The notes beneath the pieces were generated by a model. It ran no database searches. It was given only the letters and a program-made list of their open reading frames with translations, and was not told the DNA's origin. The position numbers and the translations under genes are program-made. A DNA stretch of 64,000 nt from Clostridia bacterium (lineage in GTDB: Bacteria; Bacillota; Clostridia; Christensenellales; Aristaeellaceae): the NCBI GenBank assembly GCA_017523615.1, contig JAFWWK010000239.1, forward strand, positions 1-64,000, given 5' to 3'. Below, one piece after another: positions 33,931 through 42,699 of this stretch (within the stretch, counting starts at the first letter, position 1; each line of letters opens with the position of its first letter).

Positions 33931-35310
33931 CGTCTCTTTTGTTTTAGCAGCCGCTTTTTTTGCGGCAGCCTTTTTATTTGCTTTTTGCTTTTCCGCGCCA
34001 GTGTCAGAACGGACGATCCGCCTGCGGATATTTCCGCGGATCTTTTCGGCGACTCTTAAATATATCTGCCTGTCCTCATCTGAAACGTCCTCGAAGCACA
34101 ACTCCTCGTAATCTTTCTCGAGCTGCTCAAATTCTGCGTCGAGTTCATTTCCGGCGATGACGAAGCCTTCCTTTTTTTTACCGTCAGGACTTGTCCCGCG
34201 CCCGATGAACCCGGCTGAGGCCAGACGCATCGTCAGCATGGTCACGCTTACCTTGCCGATATCGAGGTAAATACCGATATCCTCCATGGTCACGGGCTTC
34301 TTAAGACACCAGAGAAGGTAAAGGATCCGCATTTCGTCCAGCGTCAGGTCGTGCTTGACGCCAATGGTTTCCAGATACCGGCTGGCAAGCTGCTTGCCAA
34401 GGTAATACTGGGCTGAGACTGAATTGTCCAGGGCAGGCGCAAAAGGCACATCGGCGCCACGCTCCTTCCCCAGGCTCTTCGCCCCGCTGCTCCAGGGCAG
34501 GACCAGGGAATCGGTGCTTACGGCAAGATAGATCGACAATATGACCGCCCGGCGCTCCTGGTATGATTTTTCATCGAAGACCTGTTTATAGAAGCTGTCG
34601 TAATAGCGGACCACGTTCCGCTTCATGGTGACGATGCCGTTCAGGCTGACGTGCTGCTCGATCAGGGAGCCGGGCGTCCTGATATAGTAGTAGACCGGTG
34701 CTTTCAGCACTGCGATATCTTTAACATGCAGAAGATATTCAAGGTTGAAGATCACGTCCTCGCCATAGTTTACGCTTTCATCCAGCCGCACGTGATATTT
34801 TTCGATCAGGTCTCTGCGGTAGAGCTTGTTCCACAAGACGCCGAAATACAGATCCGCCGGGGCTTTCATCATCGCCTCGGCATATTTGTCCCTGGAGATC
34901 ATCCCGCCGCGGTCAATGCCTCCCTTAAGAGAGATCTTTCCTTCGAACACACGATAAAAATCGCCGATCACCATGTCCGCTTTCTGCGCGTCAGCCTCCC
35001 TCACAAGCAGCTTGATCGCATCCATGGGCAGCCAGTCGTCGGAATCGACAAACGCCACAAATTCACCGGCAGCCGCCTCCAGACCCATGTTCCTGGCAGA
35101 AGATACTCCGCCGTTTTTCTTGGTCAACGAACGGACGCGAGGATCCGATATCTCATAATCCACAGCGATCCGCACGGAATCATCACGGCTGCCGTCGTCC
35201 ACGAGGATCACCTCAAAATCTCTGAAATCCTGTTTCAGAATGCTGTCCACACAGCGTTTCAGCGTTTTGGATGCATTGTAAACCGGAACGATTATACTGA
35301 TCCTGGCCAT
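33919..35310 (-). CDS. family 2 glycosyltransferase fused to a MarR-like winged helix
   Basis: The 463-residue protein joins two unrelated parts. Residues 1-270 are a GT2 glycosyltransferase: MARISIIVPVYNASKTL, ILVDDGSRDDS, and FVDSDDW with the metal-binding DxD, followed by NKLYRRDLIEKY and NYGEDVIFNLEYL. Residues about 330-440 read like a MarR DNA-binding domain: DLTLDEMRILYLLWCL, VTMEDIGIYLDIGKVSVTMLTMRLASAGFI, a DGKKKEG wing and a C-terminal helix. The last 20 residues are Lys/Ala-rich. I chose ATG 35310 with AGGAGAG upstream. Soluble transcription factors are not normally fused to sugar transferases; the wing could instead mediate protein contacts. The acceptor is unknown. Confidence 0.8.
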   Translation of the reverse strand: MARISIIVPVYNASKTLKRCVDSILKQDFRDFEVILVDDGSRDDSVRIAVDYEISDPRVRSLTKKNGGVSSARNMGLEAAAGEFVAFVDSDDWLPMDAIKLLVREADAQKADMVIGDFYRVFEGKISLKGGIDRGGMISRDKYAEAMMKAPADLYFGVLWNKLYRRDLIEKYHVRLDESVNYGEDVIFNLEYLLHVKDIAVLKAPVYYYIRTPGSLIEQHVSLNGIVTMKRNVVRYYDSFYKQVFDEKSYQERRAVILSIYLAVSTDSLVLPWSSGAKSLGKERGADVPFAPALDNSVSAQYYLGKQLASRYLETIGVKHDLTLDEMRILYLLWCLKKPVTMEDIGIYLDIGKVSVTMLTMRLASAGFIGRGTSPDGKKKEGFVIAGNELDAEFEQLEKDYEELCFEDVSDEDRQIYLRVAEKIRGNIRRRIVRSDTGAEKQKANKKAAAKKAAAKTKETTVG

Positions 35311-35414
35311 ATGGCACTCTCCTGTTCGGGCATAGTCTGTTGCTGCGCAGGGAAAAACCATGCGTACTTTTTAGATTATACTCCAACTTTGGGGGTTGCG
35401 CAATCTACGTGTGA

Positions 35415-35677
35415 CTATCCGAAAATGGCAAAAGCGATGGCGGCGGGCATCCCCTCGTTCGTGAGGCCGGTCTCAGCCACGCCGGCGAACCGACCTTCTG
35501 CTTGGCGGCCTGGGCTTCGAAGCCGCTCCAGGTGATCTTCAACTCCTCGGGTCCGTGGCAAACGCGGCGGAAGTTGTTGTCGGTGAAGCCTGTCACGTCC
35601 GGTATCCCCTGTATCTCGGAATCGATATTTGCAATGACCGCACCGGGCTCCTGCCGGATGAGCCAAGGGAATATTTC
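35415..35677 (-). pseudogene. gene remnant, family not recognised
   Basis: Minus-strand frames give protein-like sequence without a proper start. After a TGA near 35680 one frame reads IFPWLIRQEPGAVIANID and later VTGFTDNNFRRV then EELKITWSGFEAQAAKQK. About 45 nt before the end the sense seems to shift to another frame ending TGLTNEGMPAAIAFAIFG and stop. This looks like the C-terminal piece of a decayed or frameshifted gene between the sugar importer and the glycosyltransferase. I cannot name the family. A short A/T hairpin (AAAACAGC/GCTGTTTT, 35696-35715) and a GCGCC/GGCGC hairpin lie just upstream. Confidence 0.4.
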
Positions 35678-35759
35678 TCATACCGATCTCTTTTAAAACA
35701 GCCAATGCTGTTTTAATTGCGCCGAAGGCGCGCATGAGATCGCATGGAAAAGCCAAAGA

Positions 35760-35796
35760 CCGCCCACGGAACGCGTGTCCGAAGGCGGCTTTTTTT
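35760..35796 (-). terminator. terminator of the sugar importer operon
   Basis: CCGCC (35760-35764) and GGCGG (35784-35788) with an inner CGGA/TCCG stem form a hairpin. On the plus strand it is followed by TTTTTTT; on the minus strand by TCTTTGGCTTTT. It lies just past the small membrane protein that ends the mgl-like operon. Confidence 0.65.
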
Positions 35797-35807
35797 GATC
35801 ATGCTTA

Positions 35808-36035
35808 TCAGCGTGTCGGATTGCCCGTAACGATACCGTAGACCAGCAGGATGATGATTAGAAGTGATGTCACGACGATCACCGTGTCGATCGTCCGCAG
35901 GGATACATGCTCCTTGATCTTGTCGTACAGCCTGTACCGACGCGGCAGCCGTTCATTCCCCGTTGGTTTTTCGGCAGAAGCCCTTGCGGCTTCCATTTCC
36001 GCTCGGGCGTCACGCCCTTCGTTTCTGCCCTTCAT
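35808..36035 (-). CDS. small single-pass membrane protein of the sugar importer operon
   Basis: A 75-residue protein with a charged N-terminal half (MKGRNEGRDARAEMEAARA) and one TM helix near residues 51-68 (DTVIVVTSLLIIILLVYGIV). No family is recognised. It starts 4 nt after the permease stop and is followed by the terminator, so it belongs to the operon. It may help assemble or stabilise the permease, which is inference. An AGTGATCATATG context precedes the ATG, without a strong ribosome site, consistent with coupling to the permease gene. Confidence 0.6.
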   Translation of the reverse strand: MKGRNEGRDARAEMEAARASAEKPTGNERLPRRYRLYDKIKEHVSLRTIDTVIVVTSLLIIILLVYGIVTGNPTR

Positions 36036-36039
36036 ATGA

Positions 36040-37710
36040 TCACTTCTTGACGATATACTTGCGTACGTCGATGGACACAGCCAGGATTATGATCAGGCCG
36101 CGGATGATGTACTGGATGTACGGGTTGACACCCAGGAACTGAAGCGCGTACACGATGGCCTGCATGATGACCGCGCCGATAACGACGCCCTGGATGGTGC
36201 CGACGCCGCCGGAGAAACTGACGCCGCCGACGACAACGGCGCTGATGGCGTCCGTCTCGTAGTTCAGGCCCGTATTGGCGCCGACAGCCGTGATCCGCCC
36301 GGCTTCCAGGAAAGCGGCGATGCCGTACAGCACGCCGGCCATCAGGTAGACCAGCATGATGGTCTTGGCCACGTTGACGCCTGACACTGCCGCGGCCTCG
36401 GTATTGCCGCCAACGGCAAACATGTTCTTACCAAGCTTTGTCTTGTTCCAGATCACCCAGACGATCGCCGCAAGCACGATGAAGTAGATGACCACCACCG
36501 GAACGCGGAGCTCGCCAAGCATGATGCCGCCGGCGGAGATGTCAAGGAAGGTCTGGTCCAGGGTGGAAAGGGCCTGGGCTGTACCGGAAGGCTGGGATTC
36601 GATGTAGAGGCAGTTGGCGCCATAGGCGATCAGCTGGGTGCCCAGGGTAACGATGAAGGCGTGCAGGTGCAGCTTAGCAACACCGAAACCGTTGATCATG
36701 CTGAAGGCGACGGCCACCGCGATGGATGCGAACAGCGGGATCAAAAGCCCGAAGGCGCCCAGTGAGGAAACCATCGTGGGATACATCCTGCTGGTATAGG
36801 TAACGGACTGCACCAGGGAAGCCGTCACCGCGGCGGAAATACCCAGAACACGGCCGATGGAAAGGTCCGTACCGGCAAGCACGATGAGCCCCGCGCACCC
36901 CAGGGCCAGGATGCCCTTGGTGGATGCGTTCTGCAGGATGTTAAGGATATTGGTCATGCTCAAAAAGTCGATCCGGATAATTGAGACCACCACCAGGATC
37001 AGACCCAGGATGATAAACAGGGCGTAATTGAGCAGGAAAGCCATTACCTTTGCCGTTTTCGGGTTGACCGCCCTGGTCCTGGCCCTGGGCTTGATGTCCA
37101 TGGCCTGGATCAGAAAATACGCCAGCGCGGCGACGATCAGTACGATGCCTACAAACTGGAACTGCACCGCGTTGGTCATATGGGCGTTTTGAAGCAGCCC
37201 GGGAACGGCAGCCCTGAACAGGTCCAGCAGCGTTTCGTTGTCGGCGATCTTCTGGAAGGACTCCTCGTCCATGCCCAGCTCGGCCATGGCCATATCCCGG
37301 CGCATGGCGTCAGCCCGGGTGCGGTCCTTGATGAGATCGTTGAAATTATCCTGCGTCACCGTCTCGTCCACGCTGTGGGCATAGGCGAAAAACTTCTCCC
37401 GGTCCTTGGCGTTGGCGGCGGCGGTCTCATACGCTGCGCGCCCGTCCACCGCTTTGTCTACCGCCGCGGGGTCCTGGCCCAGTTCCTTCAGGAAGGCTTT
37501 GATCTTATCCGCGCCGATATCGCCGATCTTGCCAAGTTCCTTCAGCTTGGAAGGATCCTGGATATAGATCATGGCCGATTTTTCGTCGGATCCCATCATT
37601 TTTGCGGCGTTGGAATATATGGCCCTGCCGGTCATGCCGTAAGCGGCAAGCGCGATACCGACCAGGAGCACAGCCAGCATGATGATGCTGGTAATCCTTC
37701 TTTTAGTCAT
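36040..37710 (-). CDS. mglC: Mgl-type sugar ABC permease with an extra N-terminal domain
   Basis: Permease of a galactose/methyl-galactoside-class importer. The 556-residue protein is much longer than the usual 330 or so. After TM1 (about residues 8-27) comes a soluble, helix-rich, charged stretch of about 145 residues, then a TM helix near 180 and a linker. The canonical eight-to-ten helix permease starts near 226 (LLNYALFIILGLILV) and holds LAGTDLSIGRVLGISAAV, the family signature, and the GGVSFSGGVGTIQGVVIGA loop. The extra domain should lie outside the membrane. It lies 14 nt after the ATPase gene. Confidence 0.88.
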   Translation of the reverse strand: MTKRRITSIIMLAVLLVGIALAAYGMTGRAIYSNAAKMMGSDEKSAMIYIQDPSKLKELGKIGDIGADKIKAFLKELGQDPAAVDKAVDGRAAYETAAANAKDREKFFAYAHSVDETVTQDNFNDLIKDRTRADAMRRDMAMAELGMDEESFQKIADNETLLDLFRAAVPGLLQNAHMTNAVQFQFVGIVLIVAALAYFLIQAMDIKPRARTRAVNPKTAKVMAFLLNYALFIILGLILVVVSIIRIDFLSMTNILNILQNASTKGILALGCAGLIVLAGTDLSIGRVLGISAAVTASLVQSVTYTSRMYPTMVSSLGAFGLLIPLFASIAVAVAFSMINGFGVAKLHLHAFIVTLGTQLIAYGANCLYIESQPSGTAQALSTLDQTFLDISAGGIMLGELRVPVVVIYFIVLAAIVWVIWNKTKLGKNMFAVGGNTEAAAVSGVNVAKTIMLVYLMAGVLYGIAAFLEAGRITAVGANTGLNYETDAISAVVVGGVSFSGGVGTIQGVVIGAVIMQAIVYALQFLGVNPYIQYIIRGLIIILAVSIDVRKYIVKK

Positions 37711-37724
37711 CCGTCTTCACCTCA

Positions 37725-39242
37725 TCACACATACTTGGCTGCCAGGGCCATAATGGTCTCCTGTTCGCCGGGGATATCGCCGAAATCCTTGCCCCGCTCC
37801 ACGATCCCTGCCACCTGGCCGTTGGACATGACCAGGATCCGGTCGCAGATGCCAAGCAGCTCCGGCATTTCCGAAGACACCATCATCACGCCCTTGCCCT
37901 GCTCCGCAAGGTTCAGGATCAACTGATAGATCTCATATTTGGCGCCGACATCGATGCCGCGGGTCGGCTCGTCCAAAAGCAGAACATCCGGCTGGGTCAA
38001 AAGCCACCGGCCGATGATCACTTTCTGCTGGTTCCCACCCGAAAGACTCTTGATATGGGTCTTTTTGCTCGGGGTCTTGACCCTGATGGACTCGATCACC
38101 CAGTCTGTGTCCTTATCCATCTTTTTGCTGTTCAGGAGGGGTTTCCCATAAGCATCCACATTGGCGATGATGGAATTGAAAAGGATGGTGTTTTCGCCAA
38201 AGATGCCTGTGGCACGCCGTTCCTCAGTGATCAGGGCAAAGCCGTTTTTCCGTGCTTCGTCGGTGGTGGAATTGTCGATCTTTTTCCCCGACATGGTCAC
38301 GCTGCCGCCGCCCTTGGTAAAATACCCGAACAGCGTGTTGAGCAGTTCCGTCCGGCGCGAGCCCACCAGCCCCGCAACGCCCAGGACTTCGCCCCGGTGT
38401 AGCTGGAAACTGACCGAATGACATGTGGGTTCATACATACCGGAGAAATCCTGCACGTCCAGAAGAACATCGCCTATCTGATTATTTTTCGGCGGGAACT
38501 GGTTGGTCATCTCTCGGCCGACCATCAGGCGGATGATCTCAGCCTTGGTCAGTTCCGATGCGGGCCTTGTCGCGATCCACTGGCCGTCCCGCATGATGGT
38601 GACATCGTCTGAGATCCGCAGGATCTCGTCCATCTTGTGACTGATATAGATGATGCCGACCCCCTCGGCGGTCAGCCGGTTCATGATGCGGAACAGATGT
38701 TCCACTTCATCCTCCGTAAGGCTGCTGGTGGGTTCGTCAAGCACAAGGATGCGGGCATTATAGGACACTGCCTTTGCGATCTCGACCATCTGCCTTTTGG
38801 AAACAGACAATTCCCCGATGATCTGCTTCGGGTCCACGTCGATCTCCAGCTTTTCAAACACTTCCTTGGTCTCGTCATACATCTTTTTGCTGTCGACGAT
38901 CCCAAGCTTGTTGGTGGGAAAGCGGCCCAGCCAAACGTTTTCCATCACATTGCGGCGCAGCACCTGGTTGAGTTCCTGGTGCACCATGGCGACGCCGTTG
39001 TCCAAAGCGTCTCGGGGACTGGAAAAGGCCACCGGTTTCCCGTTCATGGAAACCGTGCCCCCGTCCCGGGTATATATACCGAAAAGGCATTTCATCAGGG
39101 TGGATTTTCCGGCGCCGTTCTCTCCCATCAGCGCGTGGACCGTGCCGGCACGCAATTGCAGCTTTGCATGGTCAAGCGCCTTGACGCCGGGAAACTGCTT
39201 TTCGATATCCAGCATTTCCAGCAGATACTGATTCTCGGACAT
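37725..39242 (-). CDS. mglA: Mgl-type sugar ABC ATPase, tandem domains
   Basis: The 505 residues hold two nucleotide-binding domains. The first has Walker [13 protein letters not shown] near 39, signature [15 protein letters not shown] and Walker [12 protein letters not shown]. The second (from about 260) has the degenerate Walker A region [14 protein letters not shown], the signature [15 protein letters not shown] and [13 protein letters not shown]. This intact-first, degenerate-second pattern is the norm for MglA/RbsA-type ATPases. It is separated from the binding-protein gene by a large hairpin. Confidence 0.95.
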   Translation of the reverse strand: MSENQYLLEMLDIEKQFPGVKALDHAKLQLRAGTVHALMGENGAGKSTLMKCLFGIYTRDGGTVSMNGKPVAFSSPRDALDNGVAMVHQELNQVLRRNVMENVWLGRFPTNKLGIVDSKKMYDETKEVFEKLEIDVDPKQIIGELSVSKRQMVEIAKAVSYNARILVLDEPTSSLTEDEVEHLFRIMNRLTAEGVGIIYISHKMDEILRISDDVTIMRDGQWIATRPASELTKAEIIRLMVGREMTNQFPPKNNQIGDVLLDVQDFSGMYEPTCHSVSFQLHRGEVLGVAGLVGSRRTELLNTLFGYFTKGGGSVTMSGKKIDNSTTDEARKNGFALITEERRATGIFGENTILFNSIIANVDAYGKPLLNSKKMDKDTDWVIESIRVKTPSKKTHIKSLSGGNQQKVIIGRWLLTQPDVLLLDEPTRGIDVGAKYEIYQLILNLAEQGKGVMMVSSEMPELLGICDRILVMSNGQVAGIVERGKDFGDIPGEQETIMALAAKYV

Positions 39243-39369
39243 ATCTTCGCATCACCGCTTTCCGCATTTAAAACAGGCCGTTTTCCGGCGCTTTTTTGTT
39301 CGAAGTGTTTCCACAGCCGATTATGGGGTTTTATGATGTGTGGTGAACGGGAGATCCCGTCAACCCCTC

Positions 39370-39408
39370 AAAACAGTTCCGGCAGCCGAAGCCGCCGGAA
39401 CCGTTTTT
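39370..39408 (-). terminator. hairpin between mglB and mglA
   Basis: A near-perfect 17-bp stem (39370-39386 with about 39392-39408) around a small loop, followed on the minus strand by TTTTGAGG. It lies in the 196-bp gap after the binding-protein gene and probably lowers expression of the ATPase and permease relative to the receptor. Confidence 0.7.
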
Positions 39409-39438
39409 AATTCCCGGGTTCAGTCTGAATGCATACGA

Positions 39439-40488
39439 TTATTCCGCGATGCTGTCGGCAGTGATCTTCGCGTAGGGGATATAAACGGAACAGCCGTCCG
39501 CGTTCAGGGTGTACCTATCCTCGAGGCCTTCGATCCAGGTGCCGTTCAGCAGGTAGTTCATCGCAAAGCGGATGTTGGCTTCGCCCATGGCATCGCCGTC
39601 CTGCTTGACGGTAGCGGTCATCTTACCGGCCTTGATGGCTTCGATGGCGGCGTCGGTGGCGTCAACACCGATGACGGCGATGGACTTGCCGCCTTCGGCG
39701 CCGGTGTTGTAACCGGACTGGTTCAGCGCGGCGATGACGCCGAGGGCCATATCATCGTTGTTGGCGAAAACCAGTTCGATTTCGGGATGGGCCTGCCAGG
39801 TGGAGAGCATGAAATCGTTGGCCTTGCCGGTATCCCAGTCGGCAACGATGACGTCGGTCACCATCTGCAGCGGCACGCCGAGCTCAACGGCGGTCTCTTC
39901 GGAATACTGAGTGCGGGCAATGGCTTCGGGGTTGTTCGCAACGCCCTTGAACTCCACGAACTGGATGACGCCGTCGCCGCTGATATCCAGGGCGGCAGGA
40001 TCGGCAGCCCACAGATCCGCCAGGATCTCGCCCTGCATGTCGCCGGCTTCACGGGGCAGGGTTCCGACAAAGAACGCACCGGACTCCTTGACGACCGCAT
40101 CGTAGGTCTCCTCAGACGGCGGGATATTGTAGAACAGGAAGGGGATGCCGGCCGCGGTGAACTTGTCTACCAGGATCTGGCCGCCGGCGGGCTCGGCGAG
40201 GTTGATGATGACGAAGTCGGGTTTCTTGCCGATGACCTGGTCAGCCTGCTCGACCTGCTTGGCCATGTCGTCCTGCGCATCGTCCATGGTCAGGTTGATG
40301 GTGACGCCCAATTCTTCCTCGATGATCGCTTTCCATTTCATCATGCCCTGGCGCACGGTGGAGCCGTAGGTGTCGTCGAACTTCCACACGAGCACGTGGA
40401 TGTTGAATTCCGTCTTTGCCTCGGCATGGATGGCAACACAGGACAGGGTCAACAGAAGCGCGAGTACGATGGATACCAGTCTCTTCAT
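39439..40488 (-). CDS. mglB: galactose/glucose-class substrate-binding protein
   Basis: Secreted receptor of the Mgl importer. The 349-residue protein has a signal peptide (MKRLVSIVLALLLTL..., cleavage near HAEA) without a clear lipobox. The mature protein has the periplasmic-binding type-1 fold with the calcium-loop pattern seen in MglB: DISGDGVIQFVEFKG, followed by NNPEAIARTQYSEE. FANNDDMALGVIAAL and VIGVDATDAAIEAIKAG are further family hallmarks. The Asp-rich loop supports a galactose/glucose-type ligand, though sequence alone does not fix the sugar. It is the first gene of the operon, with GGAGGGACC before the ATG. Confidence 0.9.
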   Translation of the reverse strand: MKRLVSIVLALLLTLSCVAIHAEAKTEFNIHVLVWKFDDTYGSTVRQGMMKWKAIIEEELGVTINLTMDDAQDDMAKQVEQADQVIGKKPDFVIINLAEPAGGQILVDKFTAAGIPFLFYNIPPSEETYDAVVKESGAFFVGTLPREAGDMQGEILADLWAADPAALDISGDGVIQFVEFKGVANNPEAIARTQYSEETAVELGVPLQMVTDVIVADWDTGKANDFMLSTWQAHPEIELVFANNDDMALGVIAALNQSGYNTGAEGGKSIAVIGVDATDAAIEAIKAGKMTATVKQDGDAMGEANIRFAMNYLLNGTWIEGLEDRYTLNADGCSVYIPYAKITADSIAE

Positions 40489-40580
40489 AGGGGTCCCTCC
40501 TTAAAATATTGTTGGCACTCCGGCCTTTTGGTAACGGAATCTTGATACCCGGCATAAACAGAGCCGCAGCAGATAAAATG

Positions 40581-40609
40581 ATTATTGCATAATCCGGTCA
40601 ATTTGTCAA
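40581..40609 (-). promoter_or_regulatory. promoter of the mgl-like operon
   Basis: Minus-strand TTGACA (40604-40609), 17-bp spacer, AATAAT (40581-40586), about 95 nt before the mglB start. Related ATGATTATT and ATGATCATTT motifs flank it on the plus strand (about 40578-40622) and could be regulator half-sites. Confidence 0.65.
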
Positions 40610-40712
40610 CAAAATGATCATTTGCCGCATCCGCCGTATCGCAAACGCGCCGGGCTTTACCCTGTTTGAACAAATACGGTCATCAGAGGCGGATGGATCT
40701 TCCCTGAGCCGT

Positions 40713-41936
40713 TTATGGCTCGCTCTCCCAGAACGCCTCCCCGCGCTGTGCGGCGGAAATGAGCGACTCGTCAAAACAAATGTCTTCAAGCCTGTATTCA
40801 GCGTCGCTGCGCCGTGTTTCATACACGACGCCGCATTCCAGCCTACACCTTCGGACCCTGATATGCGACGCATAGGACTTGGCCGGCTCGCCTCCCTTCA
40901 GGTCGCAGAACTGCGTCCAAGGCAAAAGGCAGAACGCGTTCTCCACCCGGCCCGAAATATCCTCGCACAGGATATGTTCGTATCTCTGGGGTGTGTCCGG
41001 CCGCATTTTCAGCCACAGCATATGGAAACCCGAGTCCACAGTGATCCTGCGGAGGATCACGTTTTTTACATGGACTGCCTCGGAGCCCAGCGTCAGGCAG
41101 GCATGGCAGAAGCCGTAATGGCAATCTTCCACCAGGATCCTTTCGTTGGGGCCGTTTTCAGGAAGTTTATCGGCCTTTAAACCTTTGCCTCCCTTCAGGG
41201 CGACCGCGTCGTCGTTGACATGCATATCGCAGTTCCTGATCACGACATCGCTGCAAACATCCAGGTCCACGGCGTCGGTGCTGGGCGCCTTCACCGGCTC
41301 AAACGGTGAAAATATGGAACAGCCCGTGACTTTGACATAACGGCAGCGGTAAAAATGGCAGGTCCAGAACTGGGAATTCTGAAGGCGCAGTCCGGAAATG
41401 GTGACGTTTTCGCTTTCGGAAATATAGATAAGCCTTGCCCGCTGTTCGTCCTTGTTGGTACACGAAGGATTCCATTTTCGCCTCAGCCAGAAAGCCTTCC
41501 AGGATCTGAGGCCGTTTCCGTCGATGGTCCCTTCCCCGCATAACGTGAAACCGTTGCAGCGGTCCGCGTTGATGAGTGCGGGGAAATAGTCGCAGGTCTC
41601 CCCTTCGATGCGCGTCTTCATCGGAGGATAATCGCTGATATCGTCGCTGCCCTTAAGGCAGCCTCCTTCCATGACACAGAGGTTCACCCCCGGACGGAAA
41701 AACAGCGCCCCGGTCACATAGGTGCCTCGCGGCACCACGATCACGCCGCCGCCTTCCCCTGCGGCCCGGTCGATCAGGCCCTGGATGATCCTCGTCTGCG
41801 GCGTGCCGTCGCCTGCCGCGCCCGCCTCGGTAATGGGATACTGTCTGCCCAGGTCCGTGATGTCCGGTGTACGCCGGTCATGGTACCAGGCGGACATGGG
41901 TGTGCCGTCCGGAAAACAGTCCAACGTATTATTCAT
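40713..41936 (-). CDS. glycoside hydrolase family 28-like protein (right-handed beta-helix)
   Basis: Pectinase-family-like protein of 407 residues with repeated beta-helix turns (NVTISGLRLQN, YVKVTGCSIFS, DVVIRNCDMHV). Family 28 catalytic motifs are partly kept: STDAVDLD corresponds to NTDG, VNDDAVALK keeps the Asp pair. But the GHG motif is replaced by HACLTLGSE and the RIK motif by LWLKMRP, so activity on ordinary polygalacturonate is doubtful. There is no signal peptide, so it would act inside the cell on imported oligosaccharides. It lies directly upstream of the sugar importer on the same strand. Confidence 0.82.
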   Translation of the reverse strand: MNNTLDCFPDGTPMSAWYHDRRTPDITDLGRQYPITEAGAAGDGTPQTRIIQGLIDRAAGEGGGVIVVPRGTYVTGALFFRPGVNLCVMEGGCLKGSDDISDYPPMKTRIEGETCDYFPALINADRCNGFTLCGEGTIDGNGLRSWKAFWLRRKWNPSCTNKDEQRARLIYISESENVTISGLRLQNSQFWTCHFYRCRYVKVTGCSIFSPFEPVKAPSTDAVDLDVCSDVVIRNCDMHVNDDAVALKGGKGLKADKLPENGPNERILVEDCHYGFCHACLTLGSEAVHVKNVILRRITVDSGFHMLWLKMRPDTPQRYEHILCEDISGRVENAFCLLPWTQFCDLKGGEPAKSYASHIRVRRCRLECGVVYETRRSDAEYRLEDICFDESLISAAQRGEAFWESEP

Positions 41937-41976
41937 CTCAGCCTCCGTTATCGTATTATTGATATCATGCCGGTCC

Positions 41977-42005
41977 TTGTTTTTTCACGGTATATGCTAT
42001 ATGAT
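41977..42005 (+). promoter_or_regulatory. promoter of the cytidylate-kinase-like/MATE unit
   Basis: TTGTTT (41977-41982), 17-bp spacer, TATGAT (42000-42005), about 50 nt before the ATG at 42055. Divergent from the GH28-like gene. Confidence 0.5.
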
Positions 42006-42054
42006 TATCACGCCCTCGCCTTTTAGACCCAGGCCGGGCAGAGAGGAAAAAAAG

Positions 42055-42699
42055 ATGAGGATCATCACCGTTTCGCGCCAATTCGGCAGCGGGGGCAGGG
42101 AACTGGGCAAGCGCCTGGCCGGCATCCTGAATTGGGATTACTATGACCGGGAGATCATTGCCGCCCTGGCCGATGAACAGGGCCTGGACCCAGAATACGT
42201 CCGACGGACTCTTTCCACCCATGGCTGGCATCATTACCAATTGACTTACCGTAACAGCTTTCAGCGTTCCCTGGCCCCGTCCTTTCATACCGGCGGCCTA
42301 TTGGCGGGACAGCGCGATATCATCCTGGAGATCGCACAGGCCGGGAATGACTGCGTCATCGTCGGCCGCGACGCCGACGTGATCCTGCACGACATGAATC
42401 CCTTCCGGGTCTTCGTCTGCGCCGATATCGCTTCCCGCCTGAACAGGTGCATGGCTCACGAAGCAAAAAAGGACGCTGGCGAACAATTGAGCGAAAAGGA
42501 GATCCTCCGGAATATCCGCCGGATCGACAGGAACAGGACCCGCACCAGGGAAGTGCTGACCGGCAAACACGCCGCGGATTTCAGCGCTTTCGACCTGATA
42601 GTGAACACGTCGAACAAAAACATCCGGACCCTTGCGGAGGCGGTGGCAGAATTCTCCGGCCACTGGTTTGAAAACGATGATCAGACATCACGCGGCTAA
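42055..42699 (+). CDS. cytidylate kinase-like family protein
   Basis: P-loop kinase-like protein of 214 residues. The N-terminus IITVSRQFGSGGRELGKRLA has the Cmk-like Walker A (RQFGSGGRELGKR), followed by YYDREIIAALAD. The central CVIVGRDADVIL and a C-terminal RIDRNRTRTREVLTGKHAADF resemble the lid and substrate loop. This family is distinct from true Cmk and its substrate is not known. I chose the start at 42055 with GAGAGGAAAAAAAG upstream; the longer frame beginning at 41722 lies over the divergent GH28-like gene and is rejected. It overlaps the MATE gene by 23 nt. Confidence 0.85.
   Translation: MRIITVSRQFGSGGRELGKRLAGILNWDYYDREIIAALADEQGLDPEYVRRTLSTHGWHHYQLTYRNSFQRSLAPSFHTGGLLAGQRDIILEIAQAGNDCVIVGRDADVILHDMNPFRVFVCADIASRLNRCMAHEAKKDAGEQLSEKEILRNIRRIDRNRTRTREVLTGKHAADFSAFDLIVNTSNKNIRTLAEAVAEFSGHWFENDDQTSRG

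Noticed and set aside
35415..35756. 113-codon frame as an intact gene
   Set aside because: Its frame mixes protein-like and random segments; the better reading is a broken gene across two frames.
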